A stretch of 64,000 nucleotides of DNA from JAKAIY01 sp963809385 (lineage in GTDB: Bacteria > Chloroflexota > Ktedonobacteria > Ktedonobacterales > JADMIN01), in NCBI GenBank assembly GCA_963809385.1, contig CAWEJL010000007.1:124001-188000 (forward strand). The letters run 5' to 3'. The notes beneath the pieces were generated by a model, which was given only the letters and a program-made list of their open reading frames with translations, had not been told where the DNA came from and made no database searches. Positions 26,301 through 34,604 of the stretch are shown one piece after another (the first letter of the stretch is position 1; each line of letters starts with the position of its first letter). The translations under genes were made by a program, and so were the position numbers.

Positions 26301-26804
26301 GCTTCCCGGCGCTGCTGGCCGCCGTCCTGGCGGCTGACCCGCACGCGGGCGCGCGGGCGCTGCGCGAGGCAGGGCGGCCTGACGCTCGACGTGGAGGGCG
26401 AGGCCATCACGCTAACGCTGGACGAGGTGGACGTGGAGGCGCGGGCGCGCGAGGGCTTCGTGGCGGCGGAGGAGCGCGGCTACGTCGTCGCGCTGGATAC
26501 GACGCTGACGCCGGAGCTGCTGGCCGAGGGGCTGGTCCGCGACCTGACGCACGGCATCCAGGACGCGCGCAAGAAGGCCGGGCTGGCCATCGAGGACAGC
26601 ATCACGCTCTGGCTGGCGACGGACGCCGAGTTCGCCGCCACGCTCCGGCGCTACGCCGCCAGCATCGCTGAGGAGACGCTGGCCGACCCGCTGACCATCA
26701 CCGAAGGCGAGGACACCGCCGCCCCCGCCGACGCCTACCGCGAGACCATCGCGGCGGCCAAGCTGGGCGGCCACGCCGTCACGCTGGCGCTGGCGAAGCG
26801 GTAG
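23320..26804 (+). CDS. ileS: Isoleucyl-tRNA synthetase, with four frame breaks
   Basis: Four neighbouring frames join into one class I synthetase of about 1160 residues. The HIGH-type motif is ITANNAMGVHHAWGRTY, the KMSKS-type motif is KGMHKSLGN, and LLVWTTTPWTLPANVA belongs to the editing domain. WMISKKRYWGLALPIYHC and GNPWLDAGIVPFS follow, then the anticodon-binding part and the end AYRETIAAAKLGGH. A Lys/Ala/Gly-rich extension of about 75 residues precedes the catalytic part and starts at a GTG. Breaks lie near 23475, 24470, 25000 and 26375. As the gene is essential and the parts are well conserved, sequencing errors are the likely cause. Expression should be under the upstream T-box. Confidence 0.93.
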
Positions 26805-26821
26805 GGTGAGCGTCGGGCGCA

Positions 26822-26869
26822 CAAGCCCTCAGGCCGCTCCACTCGTGGGAGAGGTGATGAAGGGCTTTT
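26822..26869 (+). terminator. Terminator after ileS
   Basis: AAGCCCT pairs with AGGGCTT around a long GC-rich loop that has its own CTCCACTCGTGGGAG hairpin. TTTTCATTT follows. The remaining 220 bp to the next frame hold nothing I recognise. Confidence 0.65.
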
Positions 26870-27087
26870 CATTTGCCGTCTCATGATTATCTGGCATGGA
26901 AACCAAGCGACGACGATGGAAGCATGGTATGGCATGATGAGGGAGCGGTAAGGGAACGCATGGTGGGCTAATCTGGCGGAGCAGGCGCTTATCTGTCGGC
27001 ATTGGTCGCGTCTCGGGACGTGGCCGCGCGCTTGTACATGTCTATGCCAGCCAGTGGGCAGCGCTTGCCGTATGGAGTAAGCATCGC

Positions 27088-28013
27088 ATGCTCACGCTGG
27101 CCTCTGTCGCTTACTTCCGGCTCAAGCGATTCAGATACCGCTGGATGTTCATTGGGATGTTCACGATTGCGCTCGGTTTCAGTATCCTGCTCGCCGCGCA
27201 TGCAGGGCTGGGAAGCGCATCGACGCGTATCGGGGTCATCGGTGGAGCGATCATTGGCGCCATCGTTGGGCGTTTGTCAGGCTGCGAAGGGGGCGGCAGC
27301 TCGTCAGTCAACCGCAGAATAGCGGAGGGCGCGCGCGAGATTGGCGAGCAGTTACAGAGCGAGGGTCTTTTCCGGGACGATGGCGAACGCATCACAGTTC
27401 ATGTTGATCGGTCTAAGTTGCTTCGCCGGATACTCACGCAGATCGTGCGCGCTCTCATTGTTTGCGGGCGCTTTTATTTGGGCGCGCTCAAGCGATCTGG
27501 TTGAGCCAGTAAAGCTATGGTTCAGCATTGGCCTGGGTTTGTTCTCTGCTTTGGCGGCCTGGTCGCGCTCTTGAAGCCTCATCCGGCTGTTGATGAACGG
27601 CCCGACGCTGGTTGTCAACGCCGACGGGATCCATCGACAACGGCTCGCTGATCGTCACGGGCAGAGGGCTGCTGCGCTGGAATGAGATTCTGGGCGTTGA
27701 GGACATCGCTATAGACCTTACGTTATTCCCTGGCGCCAGCGATCGCAATTCAAAGCGCTCAACGGCTCGCTCGATATCAATCTGACGGACTTTCGCGCTG
27801 TCCGTCAGCGCCAGCCGCTCTGGAAACGGGCGCTCGCCATCTTTGTTGGCGGTGGGCAGCAGCTGCTCGGCCCACGCATCTTTCCCACACTCCTCGACCG
27901 TCCCGCCGCCCAGCTTGTCGCGGAGATCACCCGCTACATCCACACCCACGCGCCGGAGGGAAGCTGGCACAAGGCTATGGCCGATGAAGAGACCGAACAG
28001 CCGCCCGAAGTCT
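27088..28013 (+). pseudogene. Broken STM3941-like membrane protein, paralog of the gene at 32685
   Basis: Several frames are needed. The first gives membrane helices (WMFIGMFTIALGFSILLAAHAG and GVIGGAIIGAIVG) and GERITVHVDRSKLLRRI. Another gives VKLWFSIGLGLFSALAAW, and then LIRLLMNGPTLVVNADGI, LIVTGRGLLRWNEILGVEDIAID and WKRALAIFVGGGQQLL. The protein at 32685 has matching pieces in the same order (GERIVVFANRGPLLRR, IKLFSWLISAGIF, SPTLIVNANGI, GRGLLRWKEI). In that family a two-helix anchor is followed by a PH-like domain. At least three breaks make it look decayed, though some may be read errors. The role is unknown. Confidence 0.65.
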
Positions 28014-28028
28014 GACGCGCTCCCATGT

Positions 28029-28098
28029 CTACCGCGAGACGATCGCCGCCGCCAAGCTGGGCGGCCACGCCGTCACGCTGGCGCTGGCGAAGCGGTAG
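28029..28098 (+). repeat. Second copy of the last 70 bp of ileS
   Basis: These 70 bp match 26735-26804 with three differences (ACG for ACC, GCC for GCG twice), all silent third positions in the codons for ETIAAAK. The copy ends with the same stop codon TAG. It lies 1.3 kb after the true ileS end, without the rest of the gene. Confidence 0.9.
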
Positions 28099-28115
28099 GG
28101 TCGCGACGCGACGCG

Positions 28116-28159
28116 CGAGCCCCCAGGCCGCCTCCATTGTCGAGGTGGCTGGGGGCTCG
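28116..28159 (+). terminator. Hairpin after the duplicate ileS tail
   Basis: CGAGCCCCCAG pairs with CTGGGGGCTCG, with further GCC/GGC pairing inside. It occupies the same place as the terminator after the real ileS and looks like a diverged version, but lacks the T run. The region 28160-28399 has no gene. Confidence 0.6.
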
Positions 28160-28399
28160 TACGTGTCACCGAGGCTTGCTATCGAATCCTTCCTTTCTTT
28201 GACGCCTCACAGGCGCCTCACATGTGATGAGCCTCCCTGTCCAGGATTTGGGGCGCTCTGACATGGCATGTCTTGTGCGAATGCCATTGAGTGACCAGCA
28301 ATCATCCGAATGGGAGCAATGGGAGCGCTGACTGGACGCGCAGGCAGGATCACGAACCCTGGGCGAGGATAGCGCCTATGGAAACAAAGGGAGGCTCTG

Positions 28400-30130
28400 A
28401 TGAAGACTGTCATTGTTGGAGGCGTCGCGGCTGGCGCTTCGACGGGCGCGCGTCTCAGGCGGCTCGATGAGTCAGCCGAGATTGTCGTGCTCGAACGTAG
28501 CCAGTATGTCTCGTTCGCGAACTGCGGCCTGCCTTACCACATCGGCGGGGTTATCCCGGACCGGGAGAGCCTCCTGCTTCAGACGCCTGAGAGTCTCGGC
28601 AGGAGCCTTGCGCTGGATGTGCGGATCGGGCAGGACGTGATCCGCATTGACCGTGACGCCAAGGAAGTCGAGGTGCGCGACCTTCGGCAGGGGCGAACGT
28701 ACCGGGAGTCGTATGACAAGCTCGTGCTGTGCCTTGGGGCCGAGCCCATGCGGCCACCGATCCCAGGCGCCGATGACCCGCGCGTTGATGTGCTGCGCGA
28801 CATCGCTGACATGGACCATATCATCGCCAAGCTCGATCAGGGCGCATCGAGCGCCGTCGTCGTCGGCGGCAGCTACATCGGTCTGGAGCTCGCCGACGCC
28901 TTCAGGGCGCGGGGGCTGAAGACGACGATTGTCGAGCGGACCGACCGGCTCATGCCGTGGCTCGACCCCGAGATGACGCGAATCCTGGACTACCACGTCC
29001 GCACGCACGATGTGGACCTGCGACTTGGCACGTCCGCCAAAGCCGTGCGGGGGATGGGCAACAGGCTGACGATCGAGCTCTCTGACGGCTCGTCGCTGGA
29101 GGCTGACATCGTCGTCATGGCCGTCGGGGCGCGTCCCGTCGTGGACCTCGCCCGTGAGGCTGGCATCAAGATTGGCCCGCGTGGGGGCATCGCCGTAGAC
29201 GCGCATATGCGCACCTCGGCGCCCGACATCCTCGCGGCTGGCGACGCCGTGGAGACCCCCAATTTTTTGACCGGCGAGCCCATGCTCTCGATGCTGGCTG
29301 GCCCCGCGAACCGGCAAGGCCGGATCGCCGCCGACACGATCGCTGGCCGCGACAGTGAGTACAAAGGTACCCAGGGGACAGCCGTGGTCAAGGTGTTCGA
29401 CATGACGGCGGGCGGTACCGGGCTGACCGAGACGGAGCTACGCGACGCAGGCATCGACTTCCGCAAGGTGTACACCCATCAGAACGGCCATGCGGCGTAC
29501 TACCCCGGAACCGCGCCGCTGTTCATAAAGGTGCTGTTTGACCCGGCCGACGGGAAGTTGCTGGGCGCCCAGGTGTTGGGCTGGGACGGTGTTGACAAGC
29601 GCATCGATGTGTTCGCGGTCGCGCTCCGCGCCGGGATGACGGTGTATGACCTGGAGCATCTGGAGCTCGCCTATGCCCCGCCCTACGGCGCGGCGAAGGA
29701 CCCGGTCAACATGGCCGGTTTCCTGGGGGCGAACCTGTTGCAAGGGGACATCAAGCTCTGGTACGCGGAGGACTATCCCGACTGCGCTGGTAAGGTGACG
29801 ATTCTCGATGTCCGCACGCAGGCGGAGTACGAGGCCTGGCACATCCCCGAGGCGATCCTCATACCGTACACGGAGCTACGTCAACGGTTGAATGAGATTC
29901 CCCGGGACAAGCCGGTGTACACCTACTGCCGGTCGGGCTTCCGCAGCTACATCGCCTACTGCGCGCTGAAGCAGAGCGGCTTCAACGATGTGTCGTTCCT
30001 CTCCGGCGGCATGATGACCTATCACGGCTACCACAGGACGCCGCTGGCGGTTGGCAAGGGCGGCATGCCGGTGGTGGAGTACGCCGAGGATACGATGGCC
30101 CAGCGCCCCGGCGCGCTCACGCATGTTTGA
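28400..30130 (+). CDS. CoA-disulfide reductase fused to a rhodanese domain
   Basis: 576 residues. The FAD motif is VGGVAAGAS (6-14), the redox-active Cys is C42 in SFANCGLPY, the NADH motif is VVVGGSYIGLELAD, and the second FAD motif is DILAAGDAVE. The C-terminal third (about 470-550) is a rhodanese with LDVRTQAEYEAWHIPEA and the catalytic loop YCRSGFRSY. Enzymes of this build reduce CoA disulfide or persulfide. It overlaps the next gene's possible TTG start, and the lactonase and G6PDH genes follow on the same strand, suggesting a shared redox role. The length is normal. Confidence 0.93.
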   Translation: MKTVIVGGVAAGASTGARLRRLDESAEIVVLERSQYVSFANCGLPYHIGGVIPDRESLLLQTPESLGRSLALDVRIGQDVIRIDRDAKEVEVRDLRQGRTYRESYDKLVLCLGAEPMRPPIPGADDPRVDVLRDIADMDHIIAKLDQGASSAVVVGGSYIGLELADAFRARGLKTTIVERTDRLMPWLDPEMTRILDYHVRTHDVDLRLGTSAKAVRGMGNRLTIELSDGSSLEADIVVMAVGARPVVDLAREAGIKIGPRGGIAVDAHMRTSAPDILAAGDAVETPNFLTGEPMLSMLAGPANRQGRIAADTIAGRDSEYKGTQGTAVVKVFDMTAGGTGLTETELRDAGIDFRKVYTHQNGHAAYYPGTAPLFIKVLFDPADGKLLGAQVLGWDGVDKRIDVFAVALRAGMTVYDLEHLELAYAPPYGAAKDPVNMAGFLGANLLQGDIKLWYAEDYPDCAGKVTILDVRTQAEYEAWHIPEAILIPYTELRQRLNEIPRDKPVYTYCRSGFRSYIAYCALKQSGFNDVSFLSGGMMTYHGYHRTPLAVGKGGMPVVEYAEDTMAQRPGALTHV

Positions 30131-31071
30131 CGAACGAACTCGTCACGAACGGATCGCAGGTATGCGTCATGGGTGATACGCCAGTTGAGGTCGCGTTGAG
30201 CGTTCGGGCGCAGCATGCGGAAGGTCCGCTCTGGGACGCGGCGACGGCCCGCCTGTGGTGGATAGACATCACCGGGGAGCGGGCGCATTGCTTCGATCCG
30301 CAGTCGAGCGAGGATAGCTCCTGGAGTGTCTCCGGGCAGCCGGGTGGCGTGGTCCTCAGCGCGACGGGCGAGCCAGTCGTGGCGAGCCCTGAGGGCCTGG
30401 CCGCGCTCGATCGGAGTACGGGCAAGCTGGACCTCCGCGTTCCGGTCGAGCGGGACAAGCCTGAGAACCGCGCGAACGACGTCAAGGTCGACGCGCGGGG
30501 ACGGGTCTGGGTCGGCACGATGGCCTACGACAAGCGGCCACGGAACGCGGCGCTGTACCGGGTCGATGGCGACAAGGCTACCCGCGTGGTCGAGGGCCTC
30601 ACGATCTCCAACGGACCCGCGTTCGACGAGTCGCGGGGGCGGCTCTATCTCGCCGACACGGCTATCTACGCTGTTGACATGTTCGACATGGACCTCGAAA
30701 CAGGCGCGCTCAGTGGCCGCCGGCGCTTCCACGATTTCAGCGATGCGCAGGTCTGGCCGGATGGCATGACCGTTGACGATGAGGGCATGCTGTGGGTCGC
30801 GCTGGGGCGAGCCGGGGCTGTCCACCGCTACCGCGCCGACGGCGCGCTCGACGGCGTCGTTGAGCTCCCGACGACGAACCCTACCTCGGTGGCCTTCGGT
30901 GGCGCCGATGGCGGCGACCTCTACATCACAACCTCCTGGTTCGACCTCGACGCGGACGGTCGCGCCTCCCAGCCCCTGGCTGGCGCGATCTTCCGTTGCC
31001 GTCCTGGGGTGACGGGGCGCCCGTCGCCGCGGTACGCGGGCTTCCCGACCTCCACAGCGCCCTTGCCGTAG
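30127..31071 (+). CDS. SMP-30/gluconolactonase family protein
   Basis: Up to 314 residues. Six-bladed propeller signatures: HAEGPLWDAATARLWWIDI, VDARGRVWVGTMAYDK, GLTISNGPAFDESRGRLYLADT, VWPDGMTVDDEGMLWVAL. The metal ligands of the family (Glu in the first motif, Asn in the SNG motif, Asp in the PDGM motif) are present. These are calcium or zinc lactonases acting on aldonolactones. The next gene is G6PDH, whose product is a lactone, which makes a sugar-lactone role plausible. The ATG at 30169 is likelier than the TTG. The last 25 residues may be out of frame from about 31015. Confidence 0.88.
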   Translation: MTNELVTNGSQVCVMGDTPVEVALSVRAQHAEGPLWDAATARLWWIDITGERAHCFDPQSSEDSSWSVSGQPGGVVLSATGEPVVASPEGLAALDRSTGKLDLRVPVERDKPENRANDVKVDARGRVWVGTMAYDKRPRNAALYRVDGDKATRVVEGLTISNGPAFDESRGRLYLADTAIYAVDMFDMDLETGALSGRRRFHDFSDAQVWPDGMTVDDEGMLWVALGRAGAVHRYRADGALDGVVELPTTNPTSVAFGGADGGDLYITTSWFDLDADGRASQPLAGAIFRCRPGVTGRPSPRYAGFPTSTAPLP

Positions 31072-31111
31072 CGCGCCGCGCCGCGCTCTGACCCAAGAAA
31101 GGAGCCACCCC

Positions 31112-32477
31112 ATGATCGAGCGAATGCTCCTCTTCGGAGCCTCCGGCGATCTCACCAAGCGTTTACTGCTACCGGCGGTCGCCCAGTTAGCCGAGGCCGG
31201 GCTCCTGCCGCCAGGGTTCACGATTCTGGGCTCGTCCAACGTAGACTGGTCGACCGACGATTTTCGGCAGCACATCGCTGACGGGCTGGCTGAATTCGCG
31301 CCCGTGGCGCCGATCACACGCGACGCCGTCGTGAAGATGCTCAGCTTCCAGCCCGCCGACGTCACTCGGCCAGAGGAGATTAGCCGGCTGATCGGCGGCG
31401 AGAGCCGTCCAGACACGCTGGTCTACCTTGCGCTGCCGCCGTTCCTGTTCGAGCCGGTGCTGCTGGCCCTGGCGAAGATCAAGCTGCGCAAGACGGACGC
31501 GGTGGCGATCGAGAAGCCCTTCGGGACCGATCTGGCGTCGGCGCAACACCTCAACGAGATACTCCGCATCCAGCTGCCCGAGCCGACGATCTTCCGGGTT
31601 GACCACTTCCTGTCCGACAACCTCGTTCGCCGCGTCATGGTCATTCGATTCCTCAACCGGATCTTCGAGCCGGTATGGAACGCGACACATGTGGAGCGTG
31701 TGGACATTAGCTGGCTGGAGAGCCTGGCCCTCGAAGGCCGGGCCACCTACTATGATGGCGCTGGCGCGCTGAAAGACATGGTGCAGAACCATCTCATGGA
31801 GGTCATGTCGCTGGTCCTGATGGAGCAGCCGGCCCGGATCGACCCTGACTCGTTCCGGGGGACTCGCGTCGAGGCGCTGCGGGCGGTGGCCACGCCGCCG
31901 GCGGAGCGCATGCGCCGCGATACGGTCCGCGCCCGGTACACCGCTGGCATGATCGGGTCCCGGAAGGTACCCTCGTACGTTGAGGAACCCGGGGTTGACC
32001 GCCGCCGCAATACGGAAACGTACGCGTCCCTGACACTCGAGGTGAACAATCCGCGGTGGGCGGGCGTCCCGTTCACCCTGTCGCTCGGGCAAGGCGCTCG
32101 CGGCGGACTCGGCCGAGATCGCTATCCACTTCCGCCCCCTGCCCCGCTATCTGCTCGACCAGTGGCCCGGTGTTGAGCCGAACGTGCTCAGGTTGGGGCT
32201 CACGGAGCCGTATGTGCGTCTGGGTACGACGATCAATGGCCCGGATCGGCGGGCCGAGAGCCACGAGCTCGAGCTGCAGACGGCAGCGTCGGGCCGAACC
32301 CCATACGCCAACCTGGTCCTCGAGATGCTCAGGAGCGATCCGACCCTGCTCATTCGGGGCGACGAGGCCGAGGAGTCGTGGCGCATCATTGACCCGGTGA
32401 TAAAGGCGTGGGCGGCTGGCGCCGTCCCGATGCAGGAGTACGCCGCTGGCGGAGCGCCGCCAGGCCCCACCAACTGA
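31112..32477 (+). CDS. zwf: Glucose-6-phosphate dehydrogenase-like protein, one frame break
   Basis: The NADP motif is GASGDLTKRLLLPAV, then AIEKPFGTDL and the signature region TIFRVDHFLSDN (162-170). The catalytic His lies in LKDMVQNHLMEVM (H227). The frame changes near 32092, after NPRWAGVPFTL; the other frame gives AEIAIHFRPLPRYLLDQWPG and continues to 32477. The usual signature is RIDHYLGK; here the Lys is Asp (D169), so substrate binding may differ. The ribosome site AGAAAGGAG precedes the ATG. With the neighbouring lactonase it would form the first two oxidative steps of the pentose phosphate or a related pathway. Confidence 0.85.
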
Positions 32478-32558
32478 CCGCTCAGGTGGGTCGCCAGGGT
32501 CTCGAACCCAGCGACCTGGGATGAGCGGACGTCCGTCCAGGACTCGCGCGAGCTCATC

Positions 32559-32598
32559 AAGCCGCTGGCTACTCCAATCGTGGGGTGGCCAGCGGCTT
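32559..32598 (+). terminator. Terminator after zwf
   Basis: AAGCCGCTGGC pairs with GCCAGCGGCTT, with a further AC/GT pair inside and a loop of about 11 nt. It is followed by CGTTGTGCGCTT. Confidence 0.65.
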
Positions 32599-32684
32599 CG
32601 TTGTGCGCTTCCTCATGTGGCCATGCCGTACTATACTGGCAAGCGGGCGAATGTGCTGATGGTATGAGGAAGGGTTCGTGTGCT

Positions 32685-33309
32685 ATGGCGGCAATTCCAA
32701 TCACAGGAATCATCATCGGAATCCTGGTTATAGCAATGGTGGAGATCTCATTGTTTCGCGCCAACCGCCGTCCGGAAAGGAGCGCGAGCCGTATCGGCGA
32801 GGCGGGGGAGCGGAGCGGCGACGGCGAGCGAATTGTCGTGTTTGCCAACCGTGGCCCGCTGCTGCGGCGCGCGTACATCCTGATCGCCATTTCAGGTTTC
32901 GCTGTGGTTGGTTTTCTCGCTCTTCTCGTGATGCTCTTTGCGCCCCAGCTTCTGTCTCAGGATATGCCTGGTCAATCCATTCCGAATATTAAGCTCTTCT
33001 CCTGGCTCATTTCCGCAGGCATCTTCGCATGCTGGCGCCGTACCCATGACCGCGCTGACATTCATCCGGCTCATGAGGCGCAGCCCCACGCTCATCGTCA
33101 ACGCGAACGGCATCGTGGATCACTGCTCCAGCATCGCGGGTGGTCGGGGGCTGCTGCGCTGGAAGGAGATCGCATGGGTCGGGTATGAAATACGGCCAGG
33201 CGCTGGCTTCATCCAGCTCTGCCTTGTCATCAACCTGTTCCAGTCTCCCACCGCCAGCGTCCGCGGGCCCAGGACCGTGATCCTCACTACAACTCCACCG
33301 CGCGGCTGA
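32685..33309 (+). CDS. STM3941-like membrane protein, frame-broken and short
   Basis: The first frame gives a helix (IIIGILVIAMVEISLF), GERIVVFANRGPLLRRAY, a second helix (GFAVVGFLALLVMLF) and IKLFSWLISAGIF. Near 33030 the frame changes to FIRLMRRSPTLIVNANGI and GRGLLRWKEIAWVGYEI, then it ends early. The order is that of STM3941-family proteins as I remember them: membrane helices plus a PH-like domain with NxxGIxD and a W-E-I core. Its decayed relative is at 27088-28013. The function is unknown. Confidence 0.6.
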
Positions 33310-33352
33310 GCGCAACCTTGCGCGCAGTCCAGGGGCCAGTCGCGCCTCAGCG

Positions 33353-33637
33353 CTACACGATGATCTCGAAGATGGTGAGCGTGGGCGTTGCGCCGAAGGA
33401 ACGGAACATCGCCAGCGGAGGGGGCGTCCCCACCGATTGGCGGAATGTGTCGAATGCTTCCAGGCTGGCCCAGATTCCGACTGTGCGCCAGCGGTCCGGC
33501 TCGCTGGTGTCCTGAACGACAAAGGACTGCTCCAGTCCCGGCGGCAACGGCGGCAGGCTTTTTGCTTTTTCCACCAGCGCCGCCCAATGTTCCTGCGGTA
33601 TCCGCGCCTCCAGCACGATCATCACCTTGTTCGCCAT
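33353..33637 (-). CDS. Small ABM-like ferredoxin-fold protein
   Basis: 94 residues: KVMIVLEARIPQEHWAALVEKA, then EQSFVVQDTSEPDRWRTVGIWASLEAFDTF. The alternation of strand, helix and the W..VGIW...EAF pattern suits an antibiotic-biosynthesis monooxygenase-like dimeric fold, but this is inference. The start is fixed by AGGAGG nine bases upstream. The 236-bp gap to the next gene shows nothing clear. Confidence 0.6.
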   Translation of the reverse strand: MANKVMIVLEARIPQEHWAALVEKAKSLPPLPPGLEQSFVVQDTSEPDRWRTVGIWASLEAFDTFRQSVGTPPPLAMFRSFGATPTLTIFEIIV

Positions 33638-33873
33638 GCGCTGACCTCCTCGTCTCAATGACTCTCCACCGGAGTCGCGCGCAGTATACATCGCAAAATA
33701 CGTCATGATGAGGGGCTGGAGATGATAGTTTGCGGTGACGCCGCAAACTGCGTTACGGTCTACGTAAGAATACGGGAGAGGGTGAGGCGCCCGCGAGGCG
33801 CCGATCCGCCTTCGGTGTTGTTGACCGGGGACCGCCCGTCGGGCGATACGACAAAAGCGAGATAGAAAGTTTT

Positions 33874-34380
33874 ATGGATACGCAGGATATGCCAGATACC
33901 CAGGATGCCCGCGCCGATGGCAAGCGCGTCGGTGTGGGCGACCGCGCGCCCGACTTCGCGCTGCCCAACGGCAGCGGCGAGACTGTGCGTCTCAGCGATT
34001 TCGCTGGCAAGCGCAACGTCGTGCTGTACTTCTACCCCAAGGACGAGACACCCGGCTGCACAGCGGAGGCCTGCGCCTTCCGCGACAGCTATCAGGACTT
34101 CCAGGACGCAGGCGCCGAGGTCATCGGCGTTAGCTCCGACTCCGAGGAGTCGCATGGGCAATTCACCGCACATCACCGCCTGCCCTTCATCCTCCTCAGC
34201 GACAAAGGCGGCGCAGTCCGCAAGCGTTACGGTGTCCCCGCAACGATGGGTGTGATCCCCGGCCGCGTAACGTATGTTATTGATAAGCAGGGGACCGTGC
34301 GGCACGTCTTCTCGTCGCAGTCCAACATCGGCAAGCATATCTCCGACGCGCTGGAGACTCTGCGCGCGCTCTCCGCCTGA
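33874..34380 (+). CDS. bcp: Thioredoxin-dependent peroxiredoxin, PrxQ/BCP type
   Basis: 168 residues: VGDRAPDFALPNGSGETVRLSDF, then VVLYFYPKDETPGCTAEACAFRD. The peroxidatic Cys and a resolving Cys five residues later (C-x4-C) are typical of PrxQ. GVSSDSEESHGQF and VPATMGVIPGRVTYVIDKQG complete the fold. It reduces peroxides in the cytosol with thioredoxin. A short acidic N-terminal extension (MDTQDMPDTQDARADGK) is unusual but could be the true start. It is a single-gene unit. Confidence 0.93.
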   Translation: MDTQDMPDTQDARADGKRVGVGDRAPDFALPNGSGETVRLSDFAGKRNVVLYFYPKDETPGCTAEACAFRDSYQDFQDAGAEVIGVSSDSEESHGQFTAHHRLPFILLSDKGGAVRKRYGVPATMGVIPGRVTYVIDKQGTVRHVFSSQSNIGKHISDALETLRALSA

Positions 34381-34395
34381 TTCGCTGGGCGACCT

Positions 34396-34435
34396 CACCC
34401 CAGCCCCTCTCCCACGAGGAGAGGGGCTAGGGGTG
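34396..34435 (+). terminator. Terminator hairpin after bcp
   Basis: CACCCCAGCCCCTCTCC pairs with GGAGAGGGGCTAGGGGTG with one mismatch around a short loop. It is a 17-bp stem about 15 bp past the stop, with no T run. Confidence 0.55.
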
Positions 34436-34492
34436 GACTACTTCCTCGACGAGCGCGCCCACAACGGCGAGGCTAGCTGACGCGCGGGGGTG

Positions 34493-34588
34493 GCGCGGCG
34501 ATCAATGGCCGGCGCACGCGACACGAGGGATAAATCCCAGGGCCTTTTCAAGGCCCCGGGCCGTGCCCCGGCCTTGAAAGGCCGGGAG
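34493..34588. repeat. Interspersed hairpin repeat, four units
   Basis: A worn GCGGCGATCAATGGCCGGCGCACG unit is followed by AGGGATAAATCCCA, GGGCC-TTTTCAA-GGCCC, and CCCGGCC-TTGAAA-GGCCGGG preceded by CGTGCC. It lies just past the end of the permease gene. Confidence 0.8.
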
Positions 34589-34604
34589 GGGCTGGGGCGC
34601 CGAG

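Noticed and set aside
23320..26804. Programmed frameshifting in ileS
   Set aside because: The four breaks have no slippery heptamer or following pseudoknot in common and do not fall at domain borders; sequencing indels are simpler.
27515..27970. A minus-strand gene of 151 codons
   Set aside because: The plus strand reads as blocks of an STM3941-like protein that match the copy at 32685, so the minus frame is a shadow.
32480..32600. tRNA gene suggested by a GGTCTCGAACCC word
   Set aside because: No cloverleaf can be drawn around it; the region is a terminator hairpin.
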